Source of the DNA: Candidatus Omnitrophota bacterium | GTDB lineage: Bacteria > Omnitrophota > Gorgyraeia > Zapsychrales > Zapsychraceae | Direction of reading: 5' to 3' | Assembly: GCA_020632495.1 (NCBI GenBank) | Contig: JACKFL010000005.1 | Location: 1,240,001-1,304,000 of the forward strand | DNA length: 64,000 bases | In this document: positions 8,201-15,640 of the stretch, one piece after another | How positions within the stretch are numbered: position 1 is the stretch's first letter | Layout: every line of letters starts with the position of its first letter | Made by a program: the position numbers and the translations under genes | The notes under the pieces: model-generated | What the model saw: the letters and a program-made list of their open reading frames with translations, nothing else | What the model was told of the DNA's origin: nothing | Database searches by the model: none

Positions 8201-10595
8201 CAGGATGAGTGAGCTCATCGAGGGGATCGGCAACGACTTCGCCTCGCAAATGGCCTTCGCCCTGGGCGACGTCGAATATAATCGCCAACGGACAGACATT
8301 GCCGACACCGTCCGGTCCGTGGTCCGGCGTTTGTCGGAAGACCGGGGCTTCCGGGACAATTATATCAGGATCGATGTGACGCCCGCCGCGGAGGGGATGA
8401 CCGTTGACGTCAATCCCGGCTGGCTGTCGCTGATTGTCAGCAATTTCGTCAACAATGCCCACGATGAGATTTACAAACAAGTCGTTACCGGTGACCGCAC
8501 CGATTTCGCCGACGGCGATATCCGCATCACCCTGGATTATCTTCCCCGGACCGGCAGGGCGGTGTTGCGTGTGCACGACAAGGCGCGCGGTATCGATCCT
8601 GAATCGCCGATACTCGAGAAGAAGTTCGGCCGGCCGAAGATTTACCGGCTGGGCGGAACGATCGGCAAATCCGCGGCGACCGGCAGCGGGACCGGCGTGG
8701 GCCTGGCGGAGGTGTATCACATCGCCCGGATGATGGACTGGGAGCTGGCGCTTAATCCGCAAAAGAAATTCAACGGCGGTGATGCCATGGGGGCGGAATT
8801 TACGGTGACCATACCGGAGGTGACGGTCAAGTCCGATAATGCGGTCCTGGCCAATGTCCGGACCGTGGCCCGTCAATTTGAAATGGACGAAGGGGTGGTC
8901 CAGGGGATTATGGCTTCCAATATCCCTGTCGACAGGCTGGTCCGTGAGTTGCTCAAGACAATTCGGCGGCGGAATGCCCTGACGCAACTTGATGAGCCGG
9001 CGATTCTCCGTCAGTTAACGGAGAAGGGATTGGTCCGGGACGATCTTCTTTCCAAAGATTTTCTCGACGGTAATCTGGTGCTGGCCGAACCGGAGGTGGT
9101 CGCAGGCCTTGAGGCCGGACTGTATGCCGTCTCCGATACCGAATTGGATGACATCGTCACGGATACCCTGACCATGGAATCCTTCGCGATGCAGGTGATC
9201 CGGATGCGGGCCGTGGCGCAAGACAAGGACCGGGGCGCTGCCATTACGGAAGCGGACCTCGCGGACATCAGCGCACACCTAGAGGAATATTTAACTCAAC
9301 TGAACGAGCAGGAACGCGGGCAGGTCGACTTTCTCACCAATGACGAGGGCCTGAGCCGTACCGAGGCGGTGGCCTGGGTGTTGGGCGAGAAGATGATCGA
9401 AGAGCGCCGGCGGGTGGCGGTGCAGTCCATGCATCATAGTGCCAGCGCGGCGGTGGACCCGTTTGAGAAGCTCGGTTCACTCGGCGGTCTGTTCGGATTG
9501 GCAGCAACTCTGAGCGGTTACGATGAAGCGGATAAGCAACGGTTCCGGGCCATGGCCAATACTATCGATCAATTTAAGGCGCGACTAGGGTCCTTTGCCC
9601 GCGACGCATCCGAACCGCAATTTAATTATCAACGCATCTATGCCCTGGAAAGCAACTGGCGCAAGCTGCTTGGTCCCTTAAGCGAATTCGTCGGACTATT
9701 CCGCGGACAAGCGGCGCGGTTCGACGCCGACAGTGTGACCAATAAATTTATGGCCGATCAGGCGGTGAGTTTGATTCAAGGGATAAATGATGATTTGCAG
9801 GGGCAGATCGCGTTCGCCCAAGGCAATCTCACCTTCAACCGGAGCCGGATCAATTTGGCCGCGACGATCAAATCCGCCGTGGATGAATTATCCCGTAAGC
9901 GCGGTTATCCGAATGACCTGATTTCTATCGAAATATCCTCTGACGCGCAAACAGCGGAATTGGATATCAATCCCGTATGGGTTTCCTTGATCGTTACCAA
10001 TTTGGTCAAGAACGCCTATGACGAATTGAGCAAACAGGTGGCGGCGGGGACCCGTGCCGGTCTTCGCTCCGGAGAAATCCGGGTGTCGCTAAAATATTTC
10101 GAACGCGCCAATCAATTGGAACTGGCGGTGCACGATGCCGCCGGCGGGATCACCGCGGACTCTCCGCTATTGACGCAACGCCTCGGGCGGGAGCGCATCT
10201 TCGAGTTAGGACAGACCGCCGGAAAGGAGCGCGGCACGGGTGTCGGGCTGGCCGAGGTCTACCATATTTCCCGGTTGATGCGTTGGCCGCTGGAACTGAC
10301 TCCCCAGGGTGTCATGCCTAACTCCGACGCCTTCGGCGCGCGCTTCGCCTTGACCATTCCCTATAAACCGGGGGAGGCCGACAGTGCCGTCTTGGCCGGC
10401 CGGCAAGACGAGGTCGGGGGGATCGATATGAACCCGGCGCTGGCCGATATCCGTTTCACCGCGGCCGATGGCGCTGTACCGGCGTCATTCGACCGGCTGC
10501 CGGCGGCACTCGACATCGAAGTGGAGGGATTTGTGCCGGTGATCCTCAACGCGGTTCCCATCCGCAACATCCCCCTGCTGCTGGGCCTGGAATAG
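5223..10595 (+). CDS. Giant exported protein: Omnitrophota N-domain, SAM-methyltransferase-like domain and two histidine-kinase-like modules
   Basis: A 1790-residue protein. Residues 1-35 form a signal peptide ending near VRAE. Residues ~36-360 match, as I remember it, a domain that opens many large Omnitrophota proteins. Residues ~496-530 contain LLELGSGDTRVALAIA and DVIATDIW, a Rossmann methyltransferase-like SAM site. Two homologous kinase-like modules follow. Each has an H-box-like stretch (EHTASAAVDPF near 883; HHSASAAVDPF near 1401), an N-box (NFVNNAHDE near 1073; NLVKNAYDE near 1593) and a G-box (GTGVGLAEVYHI near 1157; GTGVGLAEVYHIS near 1671). They arose by internal duplication. A 70-residue tail ends the protein. 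The Shine-Dalgarno sequence AAAGGTG precedes ATG 5223. An exported protein with ATP- and SAM-site motifs is odd, so the localisation of the C-terminal domains is unclear. No phosphorylation partner is nearby. Confidence 0.85.
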   Translation: MFIRLTRNNPAVRPLVAMLLIALLGGLITPPAVRAETVLDLPEPGSLVTLSAPYAPAQLMGINVDPRRPLAFDFIIDQGDDRLEGDHLQQEGARLVKYFLASLTVPEDEMWVNLSPYEENRIIPADFGRTQMGRDLLALDYMLKQLSSSLMHPDDRLGSDFWQRVHQKAQERFGTTDIPVNTFNKIWIVPEQATVYEHPGGAFIVDSHLKVMLEEDYLALQANQDSTKHGLGDMTVDKIEVISGVSGEIVRSVLLPEIEREVNSGRTFAKLRQIYHAMLLASWYKKRLKESFLGQIYVDKKRVEGIDIRDREINHKIYEQYVASFKKGVFNMIKEDTDPATHEVIPRKYFSGGVELNGDQATLSAVDTAGDAALRERVRSAARRLQTGLRMTVGLNEAGAQRNDRAMLSHDQAVVEGVAQRVAREEADETSEAFRQWYDEILGAFRLRFRMISGYLEGDDNHSLEAYLQLNRNDVINLFDARNLLKKPDDSGRPTLLELGSGDTRVALAIAQLNPGMDVIATDIWQTDPKDSLRQYVADAQAFEDGLLPAQTTQLSNLAAVRAQADLIGHLPDGSLDYILLVNPSRGAIYDLVVMAREFGLADKLRPGGQIIMKATNAVEPFFDLMNDSFHFLAVDGFEFLGVDLHAESAWQEDFLKGNVYVGSRLEDMLGELYQLDVPRQKSGDNAVLAMVADMATRYHMESNMVESIIANNLDVDTFIDGLIAEIKIRNPASGMTPEIMQKYLRRRGYLIAGILDQQVVSEAFNMVEEPVNPADDPWVYTIDGDAYQEILRGALNTGSMARQLARMRGVARKLWDLRTGVGMYMKSAGPHTRKYLDEMDAADRERVAEIQQIYGVTESVAVARLLNQKDIDERQRVAIRSMEHTASAAVDPFGKLSVLATWFSTAAMVGDFDTTVRTEFQGLHRDLQQLNLALRAFASQDPMQPDFRYTRIYDFEARWQSLERTIRDYMGLIREVAQRPTTQLEDSEHMVDRMSELIEGIGNDFASQMAFALGDVEYNRQRTDIADTVRSVVRRLSEDRGFRDNYIRIDVTPAAEGMTVDVNPGWLSLIVSNFVNNAHDEIYKQVVTGDRTDFADGDIRITLDYLPRTGRAVLRVHDKARGIDPESPILEKKFGRPKIYRLGGTIGKSAATGSGTGVGLAEVYHIARMMDWELALNPQKKFNGGDAMGAEFTVTIPEVTVKSDNAVLANVRTVARQFEMDEGVVQGIMASNIPVDRLVRELLKTIRRRNALTQLDEPAILRQLTEKGLVRDDLLSKDFLDGNLVLAEPEVVAGLEAGLYAVSDTELDDIVTDTLTMESFAMQVIRMRAVAQDKDRGAAITEADLADISAHLEEYLTQLNEQERGQVDFLTNDEGLSRTEAVAWVLGEKMIEERRRVAVQSMHHSASAAVDPFEKLGSLGGLFGLAATLSGYDEADKQRFRAMANTIDQFKARLGSFARDASEPQFNYQRIYALESNWRKLLGPLSEFVGLFRGQAARFDADSVTNKFMADQAVSLIQGINDDLQGQIAFAQGNLTFNRSRINLAATIKSAVDELSRKRGYPNDLISIEISSDAQTAELDINPVWVSLIVTNLVKNAYDELSKQVAAGTRAGLRSGEIRVSLKYFERANQLELAVHDAAGGITADSPLLTQRLGRERIFELGQTAGKERGTGVGLAEVYHISRLMRWPLELTPQGVMPNSDAFGARFALTIPYKPGEADSAVLAGRQDEVGGIDMNPALADIRFTAADGAVPASFDRLPAALDIEVEGFVPVILNAVPIRNIPLLLGLE

Positions 10596-10633
10596 CCCGG
10601 CCGCGTTTCCCGCATTCTCCTGATCACAATATC

Positions 10634-10660
10634 TTGATCTGAGCCAATCTGTGTTAGAAT
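10634..10660 (+). promoter_or_regulatory. Candidate promoter upstream of ppk2
   Basis: TTGATC (10634-10639) and TAGAAT (10655-10660), spacing 15, with a TG one base before the -10 box (TGTTAGAAT). The short spacer is compensated by the extended -10 form. Confidence 0.4.
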
Positions 10661-10720
10661 AAATTTACTCGCGAATCAGTCTCAACGCCAACGCACCCCC
10701 CACCCGTAGGACGGATAGCC

Positions 10721-11608
10721 ATGACCAAGAAGACCTCATCGAAGAAGAAGCCGGCCAAGAAGAAAAAATCCACCGTCAAGAAAGCCGCGCGTCGCGGCGT
10801 AAGTAAGGAATCCGCGCGTCCCGCGCCCAAACCCAAGCTGGGCAAAAAATATTATGAAGATGAATTGGAACGCCTGCAGGCCGAGCTGGTAAAACTTCAG
10901 GAATGGATCAGGGACCGGGGGCTGCGGGTGATTGTCGTGTTTGAAGGACGGGACGCCGCCGGCAAGGGCGGGGTCATTAAGCGCATTCAGGAACGGACCA
11001 ATCCGCGTGTGGTGCGCGTGGCCGCCCTGGGCACTCCCACCGAAAAAGAAAAGACGCAGTGGTATTTTCAACGCTACGTGGAGCATCTGCCGGCCAGCGG
11101 GGAAATGGTCCTGTTCGACCGCAGCTGGTACAACCGTGCCGGGGTGGAGCGCGTGATGGGTTTTTGCACGGAGGAACAATATTGGGAGTTCCTGCGGTCC
11201 TGTCCGGAGTTCGAAGGGATGTTGCAGCGCGCGGGGATCATCCTGATCAAGTACTGGTTCTCGGTTAGCGACGATGTGCAGGAAAAACGGTTCCAGGAAC
11301 GCATGACCGATCCGCGCAAATACTGGAAGCTGAGCCCCATGGACCTGAAGTCACGCGAAAAATGGTTCGAATACTCCAAAGCCAAGGACGTAATGTTCCA
11401 GTACACCGATACCAAGGATTCCCCGTGGTACGTGGTCAATGCCGACGACAAGCGCCGGGCGCGGCTGAATTGCGTCACGCATCTGTTGTCGATGATCGAA
11501 TATGAGGACCTCTCGCCGAAACCGCGCAAACTGCCGCCGCGGCCGAAGAAGTCCAAGTACGTCCGTCCGCCGCTGCATGAGCAGAATTTTATTGCGGAGG
11601 TGTATTAG
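10721..11608 (+). CDS. ppk2: Polyphosphate kinase 2 family protein
   Basis: A 295-residue PPK2-family kinase, which transfers phosphate between polyphosphate and nucleotides. The first ~35 residues are an unusually lysine-rich, probably disordered extension. The Walker A-like motif GRDAAGKGG lies near residues 75-83, the Walker B-like FDRSWYNRAGVERVMGF near 130-147, and the lid DPRKYWKLSPMD near 205. One domain of normal length indicates the single-domain PPK2 type; the sequence alone does not settle whether it prefers GDP, ADP or AMP. The Shine-Dalgarno sequence AGGACGGA precedes ATG 10721. It is monocistronic or the first gene before the LysM gene, with a 7-bp repeat array between them. Confidence 0.92.
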   Translation: MTKKTSSKKKPAKKKKSTVKKAARRGVSKESARPAPKPKLGKKYYEDELERLQAELVKLQEWIRDRGLRVIVVFEGRDAAGKGGVIKRIQERTNPRVVRVAALGTPTEKEKTQWYFQRYVEHLPASGEMVLFDRSWYNRAGVERVMGFCTEEQYWEFLRSCPEFEGMLQRAGIILIKYWFSVSDDVQEKRFQERMTDPRKYWKLSPMDLKSREKWFEYSKAKDVMFQYTDTKDSPWYVVNADDKRRARLNCVTHLLSMIEYEDLSPKPRKLPPRPKKSKYVRPPLHEQNFIAEVY

Positions 11609-11640
11609 TGAGTGACAAGTGATACGGGATAAGTGATATG
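11607..11640. repeat. 7-bp repeat array between ppk2 and the LysM gene
   Basis: Units AGTGACA, AGTGATA, CGGGATA, AGTGATA follow one another from the ppk2 stop codon to the ATG of the next gene. The array fills the whole spacer and leaves no room for a Shine-Dalgarno sequence. Confidence 0.75.
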
Positions 11641-12429
11641 AATCCGGCCTGTGGGTTCAGGTTACCTTTAACGGTTGTTCTATTGGCCATGTTTCTTTCT
11701 GCTTCGGGGTCGACGGTTTTCGCGTCCGCCGACTATGTGGTAAAGGCAGGAGATACATTATCCGATATTGCACGGGAACAGCTTGGTTCGGCCCGCCTGT
11801 GGCATAAAATTGCGACGGACAATAATCTTGAAGAACCATATACCCTGACGGTGGGACAGCATTTGATATTAACGGCTGGAGAGGCCGCGTCGATTTCCGG
11901 GCATGAAGTAGTTGTACGTCAGAAAATCAAATTACCATCGACAGCTGAAAGCAAGGCCCTATCCTCAAGGGAGTCTGTTCCGGGTTTCATACTGTTTTTT
12001 GTCGCGGTTCTTGGGTCGTGGATATCATGGGTGCTCTGTTTGCGGGTCAGCTGCTGGCTTGCCCGGGTGGAGGTTAGTTTATGGCAATGTTCCACCTGGG
12101 TTGTTTATATGCATTGCGTGCTTATTGTGTTTGTTGCCGTATTCTTCATGCTCTTCAAAGTCTTTGAGACGAACACCTTGGCTTGGGAATGGATTTTAGG
12201 GGGAGTGATCGGGCTTTTTCTCTTTTATCATTTAGCCTTGTTCATGTTGACGAAACATATATTGCAATGTCCCTGGCAAAGTGTCATTACAATAGGAGTA
12301 ATGATTATGGTGGTGTCTTTTATCGGATCCCTGGTATTGGTCGCCTTGAGTAATCTGATGCCGACCCAGGGGCCGTACCATGCTGTTTTTGGTCCATTCA
12401 GTACGGATTTGGGAATAAGTGTATTTTAG
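11638..12429 (+). CDS. LysM-domain membrane protein with four transmembrane helices
   Basis: A 263-residue protein. Residues 1-30 form a signal sequence ending near VFASA. One LysM repeat follows (YVVKAGDTLSDIAREQLG, residues ~33-80), a module that binds peptidoglycan glycan. After a polar linker come four strongly hydrophobic segments at roughly 115-140, 150-175, 182-205 and 215-240. The combination of a periplasmic LysM and a four-helix membrane domain suggests a wall-tethered inner-membrane protein; I do not recognise the membrane domain. The ATG is the last part of a 7-bp repeat array and lacks a Shine-Dalgarno sequence. The local base composition is less GC-rich than that of the flanking genes. 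Confidence 0.75.
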   Translation: MNPACGFRLPLTVVLLAMFLSASGSTVFASADYVVKAGDTLSDIAREQLGSARLWHKIATDNNLEEPYTLTVGQHLILTAGEAASISGHEVVVRQKIKLPSTAESKALSSRESVPGFILFFVAVLGSWISWVLCLRVSCWLARVEVSLWQCSTWVVYMHCVLIVFVAVFFMLFKVFETNTLAWEWILGGVIGLFLFYHLALFMLTKHILQCPWQSVITIGVMIMVVSFIGSLVLVALSNLMPTQGPYHAVFGPFSTDLGISVF

Positions 12430-12438
12430 GAGGAGGCC

Positions 12439-12903
12439 ATGATAGCCATTCGTCGTATTCTGGTTCCGCTTGACATCGATCCGTCCGTAAACAGCGCTCT
12501 GCATATCGATATGCCCAATGTGGCGGCGCTTAAATACGGCTGTGAGTTTGCAGGTCGTCTTGGAGCGGAACTGCATATCCTCCATGTTGTCGAGGACATT
12601 ACCGAGTTGGAAGATTGCACGCATGAAGCCGAGCGCGAAGAGGCGGGGATCCTGAACAAGCTCAAGATCGAACCGCCCGCCGGCGGGGGCAAGCTGGTCC
12701 GCGTAATTCGCAAAGGCCGGCCGTTTGTCGAGATTATTGCCTACGCGCGCGAGCAGGCCGTCGATCTGATCATTATGGGGACCCACGGACGGAAGTCCCT
12801 GCCGCATTTGCTGATCGGCAGCGAAACCGAGAATACCGTCCGCAAGGCCCCGTGCCCGGTGTTGGTCGTCCGCCATCCCGAGCATGAATTCGTTTTGCCG
12901 TAA
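12439..12903 (+). CDS. Universal stress protein, UspA family
   Basis: A 154-residue single-domain UspA protein, cytoplasmic and probably dimeric. It begins IRRILVPLDIDPS and ends with the ATP-binding signature GTHGRKSLPHLLIGSETE near residues 114-131 (G-x2-G-x9-GS), followed by CPVLVVRHP. The retained motif predicts an ATP-binding member. It starts 10 bases after the LysM gene behind a strong AGGAGGAG, so the two are probably cotranscribed. A 12-residue insert after the first strand makes it slightly longer than minimal UspA proteins. Confidence 0.9.
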   Translation: MIAIRRILVPLDIDPSVNSALHIDMPNVAALKYGCEFAGRLGAELHILHVVEDITELEDCTHEAEREEAGILNKLKIEPPAGGGKLVRVIRKGRPFVEIIAYAREQAVDLIIMGTHGRKSLPHLLIGSETENTVRKAPCPVLVVRHPEHEFVLP

Positions 12904-12929
12904 CGAGAGATCATATATTCAAAGGAGAG

Positions 12930-13358
12930 ATGATGCTGTTTCCCTTACGAAGGCGGACAGGAATTTTATTGGCCGCCGTATTGACCGCGGCCGGGTGCGC
13001 GGGGAAGCCTCCGGTGCAGGACTTGTCGATTCACTATGAGCATGTCCCGTGCGAGGATCCGTTCGAATTGTACGGCTGCAAACCCACGATGATCCACGCG
13101 ATCGATCAGCGCGACCTTGATTGGGTAAAACGAATGGTGGAAGAGGAGGGGGTGGACGTCAACATCGGGTACCCGTATTATTACGGCGTTTCCGCGTTGA
13201 TGGCGGCGGTCCAGCGGAACTTTGAAGAGGCGGCGCTGTACCTTATCGAACAGGGCGCGGACGTAAATGATGTCATCCCGCTCGATCCCTTGAAGGAAGC
13301 GGAGCATAACGGCATGACGCGCGCGGCGGAGGCTATCCGGCTGCGGCGCGGCCGCTAG
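12930..13358 (+). CDS. Small ankyrin-repeat-like lipoprotein
   Basis: A 142-residue protein with a lipoprotein signal: a basic start (LRRR), a hydrophobic core and the lipobox TAAGC, giving a lipidated cysteine near residue 24. The mature part contains two ankyrin-like units (IHAIDQRDLDWVKRMVEEEGVDVN and SALMAAVQRNFEEAALYLIEQGADVN; only key stretches cited). It should be anchored to the envelope and bind a protein partner. AAAGGAG precedes the ATG. It follows the uspA gene by 26 bases and may belong to the same transcript. The array is short, two repeats and a half. Confidence 0.8.
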   Translation: MMLFPLRRRTGILLAAVLTAAGCAGKPPVQDLSIHYEHVPCEDPFELYGCKPTMIHAIDQRDLDWVKRMVEEEGVDVNIGYPYYYGVSALMAAVQRNFEEAALYLIEQGADVNDVIPLDPLKEAEHNGMTRAAEAIRLRRGR

Positions 13359-13392
13359 CCGGAAGATTACGGCGATGAGAGCGGGCCGGCGG

Positions 13393-13821
13393 TCAACTGG
13401 CCGCGTCGGCAAAGGTCCAGTCGGTGTAGCATTCCCGCATGTGCGAATCGATTCGGCAGATATGGTGGACCGTCCAGTTGCGTAACATGGTGTGCAGATC
13501 CACCGCCAGGTCCATGCTGCCGTCTCCCGATCGGAATCGTTCTGTGAAATTCTCGTAAGCCCGGATGAATTTGTTGTGGGCGTCGCAGTTCTTCTGCGCG
13601 AACGGGCAGTGGTTGGCCGCCATGCAATTTTCTTCCTGGCCGAAGTGATTCTTGATGTAATCGCTCAGAAATGCGAGATAGGCCTCGATTTCTTCCTGCG
13701 CCTGTTCTGTCTCGATATTTTCCCCCAACTCATTGATGAATTCGAAAAGCTTTTTGTGCTGCCGGTCGATAGTGTCGAATCCCGTGGAGTATGCCTCTTC
13801 GTCCCATAACAGTTTGTCCAT
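13393..13821 (-). CDS. Bacteriohemerythrin
   Basis: A 142-residue single-domain hemerythrin, a non-heme di-iron O2-binding protein of the cytoplasm. The iron ligands are visible in order: H in DRQHKKLF (near 22), HFGQEE (HxxxE, near 60-64), the histidine of AHNKFI, and HHICRID near the C-terminus (H and D ligands). An unusual inserted stretch with three cysteines (ENCMAANHCPFAQKNC) follows the HxxxE motif and could add redox or metal chemistry. CCTCCTTT on the plus strand (13827-13834) is a strong Shine-Dalgarno sequence for the minus-strand ATG. It is convergent with the ankyrin lipoprotein gene, with no clear terminator between them. Confidence 0.9.
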   Translation of the reverse strand: MDKLLWDEEAYSTGFDTIDRQHKKLFEFINELGENIETEQAQEEIEAYLAFLSDYIKNHFGQEENCMAANHCPFAQKNCDAHNKFIRAYENFTERFRSGDGSMDLAVDLHTMLRNWTVHHICRIDSHMRECYTDWTFADAAS

Positions 13822-13854
13822 GACGGCCTCCTTTCGTTATCTTTTGAACGATTT

Positions 13855-13885
13855 ATCCTAGCATACAAAACCGGATTTGTGTCAA
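13855..13885 (-). promoter_or_regulatory. Candidate promoter of the hemerythrin gene
   Basis: On the minus strand TTGACA (13885-13880) and TAGGAT (13860-13855) are 19 bases apart, with TGC before the -10 box. Spacing is long, so confidence is moderate. Confidence 0.4.
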
Positions 13886-13975
13886 AAAAATAGCACCTCA
13901 AGGTGTGATTTATGGCGGGGGTCCCGGCGCGCCGCGGCCGGTGGGGGGGGATTTTTTCTGAGATACATTATTTCT

Positions 13976-14004
13976 TTGACAAACCGGATGAATTAGGCCA
14001 TACT
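13976..14004 (+). promoter_or_regulatory. Promoter of the cold-shock gene
   Basis: TTGACA (13976-13981), 17 bases, CATACT (13999-14004). The same TTGACA-N17-CATACT arrangement precedes the c-di-GMP riboswitch at 63059. It predicts a leader close to 195 bases. Confidence 0.6.
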
Positions 14005-14041
14005 ATTGCCAACGTGAAGTAATACCGAAGAAAGAGATCGT

Positions 14042-14080
14042 AAGCCGCTGGAATGTGGTTCAATTTCTGCGGCTTTCTTT
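14042..14080 (+). terminator. Terminator-like hairpin inside the cold-shock leader
   Basis: AAGCCGC (14042-14048) and GCGGCTT (14069-14075) form a 7-bp GC-rich stem with a 20-base loop, followed by TCTTT. It sits about 30 bases after the predicted transcript start and could act as an attenuator. Confidence 0.45.
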
Positions 14081-14086
14081 ATGGGC

Positions 14087-14199
14087 TCCTCCTAAAGGGA
14101 ACTTGTAAAGTCGAACACCCCCAACAAGCGAACATTGTGAGCGAGTTGAAAGGGCGTCAATCTTTCAGAACGGTCTCACAATCTTGTTGGAAAGGAGGA
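14087..14199 (+). promoter_or_regulatory. Structured cold-shock 5' leader with an anti-Shine-Dalgarno element
   Basis: CCAACAAG (14121-14128) and ATTGTGAG (14134-14141) pair perfectly with CTCACAAT (14175-14182) and CTTGTTGG (14183-14190). This gives a 16-bp stem with a 5-base bulge ending one base before the Shine-Dalgarno region. Inside its loop TGAAAG (14147-14152) pairs with CTTTCA (14162-14167). TCCTCCT (14087-14093) is a perfect complement of the Shine-Dalgarno AGGAGGA (14193-14199). The leader can therefore either hide or expose the ribosome site, as expected of a temperature-responsive leader. Confidence 0.7.
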
Positions 14200-14206
14200 A
14201 ACAAAC

Positions 14207-14407
14207 ATGCCCCAAGGAACAGTAAAATGGTTCAGCGACCAAAAAGGATACGGATTCATCTCATATGAAGGCGGCGATGACGTTTTCGTTCATCACTCAG
14301 CTATTCAAATGGACGGATTCAAGACCCTTTCTGAAGGTCAAGCGGTCGAATTCGAGATCGAAGAAGGCCCGAAAGGCGCTCAAGCCGCCAACGTGACCGT
14401 CAGCTAA
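14207..14407 (+). CDS. csp: Cold-shock protein, CspA family
   Basis: A 66-residue single cold-shock domain, an RNA chaperone that melts secondary structure in mRNA. The two RNA-binding motifs are present: KGYGFISYE (RNP1-like KGxGFI) and DVFVHHSAI (RNP2-like VFVH). It starts MPQGTVKWFS, as is usual, and has normal length. A very strong AAAGGAGGAA lies 8 bases before the ATG, but the leader can mask it. A perfect intrinsic terminator follows 17 bases after the stop, so the gene is monocistronic. Confidence 0.97.
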   Translation: MPQGTVKWFSDQKGYGFISYEGGDDVFVHHSAIQMDGFKTLSEGQAVEFEIEEGPKGAQAANVTVS

Positions 14408-14424
14408 ATTTCGCTCGACGTAAG

Positions 14425-14467
14425 AAAATGACGGTTACCCCTTAGTGGGTAACCGTCATTTTTTTTG
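14425..14467 (+). terminator. Intrinsic terminator of the cold-shock gene
   Basis: AAAATGACGGTTACCC (14425-14440) pairs with GGGTAACCGTCATTTT (14447-14462) over 16 bp around a 6-base loop, and further Ts follow to 14466. The A-tract/T-tract symmetry makes it potentially bidirectional. Confidence 0.95.
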
Positions 14468-14513
14468 TCCCGGGCCCGGCCCTCCCGCCTTATGAGTACT
14501 ACCATCAGTCGCC

Positions 14514-15497
14514 ATGAAACACATTACACCTGAAAAGACGGCGCATCACGCCGAACTCCTCGGCAACCGCGTCCGCAAACAATACCGTCATCTGCGCAAG
14601 CGCTTCAAGCGTGCCGGCATCGATTGTTTCCGCCTGTACGATTGGGATATCCCCGAGGTGCGGGCGGTGGTCGACTGGTACGCGGGTCACGCGGTCATCG
14701 CCGAGTACGTGCGCAAACAGACCGGACCGGACTGGCTGCCGGCCATGGCCGAGGCGGTGCGCGCGGCGCTGGAACTGTCCGCGGACCAAGTCCACGCCAA
14801 ACAGCGCCGCACCAAGACAGAGGATGAACTGCGTTATACACGGCTGGCCGAAGACAACAAACGCTTCGAGGTCAGCGAACGCGACCTCAAATTCGGGGTC
14901 AACCTCGATGATTTTCTCGACACCGGGCTTTATTCCGATCACCGCGACACCAGGGTGCTGGTCCGCGACCTGGCGGCCGGAGAGGACTTTCTGAATCTGT
15001 TTGCCTACACCGGCGCGTTTTCCTGCGCGGCCGCGGCCGGAGAGGCGGCTTCGACCGTCACCGTGGACCGTTCGCAGACCAACCTCGACTGGGCGCGCGA
15101 CAATATGCAGCTCAACGGTTTTACCGGCGACGCGCACCGTTTTGAACAGGCCGACGTCGACACCTTTCTCAGCCGGGCCGCCAAGCGCGGGGAGAGCTGG
15201 TCGCTGGTCTTCTGCGATCCGCCGTCATTCTTCAAAGACGTCAAGGCGGGCAAGGCCTTCGATATCAACCGTGATCATATCCGTCTGCTGCGGCAGGTCC
15301 TGAAGGTGACGCGCCCGGGAGGCACGGTTTTCTTCTCCACCAATCATCAACGCTTTGAACCCCGGCTGACGGAACTGTCCGTGGACGGTCTGCGGGAACT
15401 CACGCCCAAGACCATACCCGAGGACTACCGCAACCGTCGTATCCACCGCTGTTGGCGGATGACGGCGCGGGGAACCGGCCGGCCGAAACGCGGTTGA
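14514..15497 (+). CDS. rlmK: RlmK-like 23S rRNA methyltransferase
   Basis: A 327-residue class I SAM-dependent methyltransferase that matches the C-terminal half of RlmKL, the part that makes m7G in 23S rRNA domain V in gamma-proteobacteria. Landmarks are GIDCFRLYDWDIPE near residue 39, TKTEDELRY, the FGVNLDDFLDTGLYSDHR signature near 130, the SAM-binding motif FLNLFAYTGAFSCAAA near 160, the acidic TVDRSQTNLDWA, and the FCDPPSFF catalytic stretch near 240. The N-terminal THUMP/RlmL half is absent, so this is a stand-alone RlmK-type enzyme. No Shine-Dalgarno sequence precedes ATG 14514. It is transcribed independently of the cold-shock gene, which has its own terminator. Confidence 0.85.
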   Translation: MKHITPEKTAHHAELLGNRVRKQYRHLRKRFKRAGIDCFRLYDWDIPEVRAVVDWYAGHAVIAEYVRKQTGPDWLPAMAEAVRAALELSADQVHAKQRRTKTEDELRYTRLAEDNKRFEVSERDLKFGVNLDDFLDTGLYSDHRDTRVLVRDLAAGEDFLNLFAYTGAFSCAAAAGEAASTVTVDRSQTNLDWARDNMQLNGFTGDAHRFEQADVDTFLSRAAKRGESWSLVFCDPPSFFKDVKAGKAFDINRDHIRLLRQVLKVTRPGGTVFFSTNHQRFEPRLTELSVDGLRELTPKTIPEDYRNRRIHRCWRMTARGTGRPKRG

Positions 15498-15640
15498 AGG
15501 CGTGAAAATTAACTGCGCAAATTTTTTTCCGGGGCCGTCATCGGCTCTTCCCGCAAAAATAATTTTTTGCCGATTTGGCGCTTTAGAGGTCTGTAGGTGC
15601 CGTTTTGGAGTGGGGTCGCGAAAAACGGAAAAATAACTTG

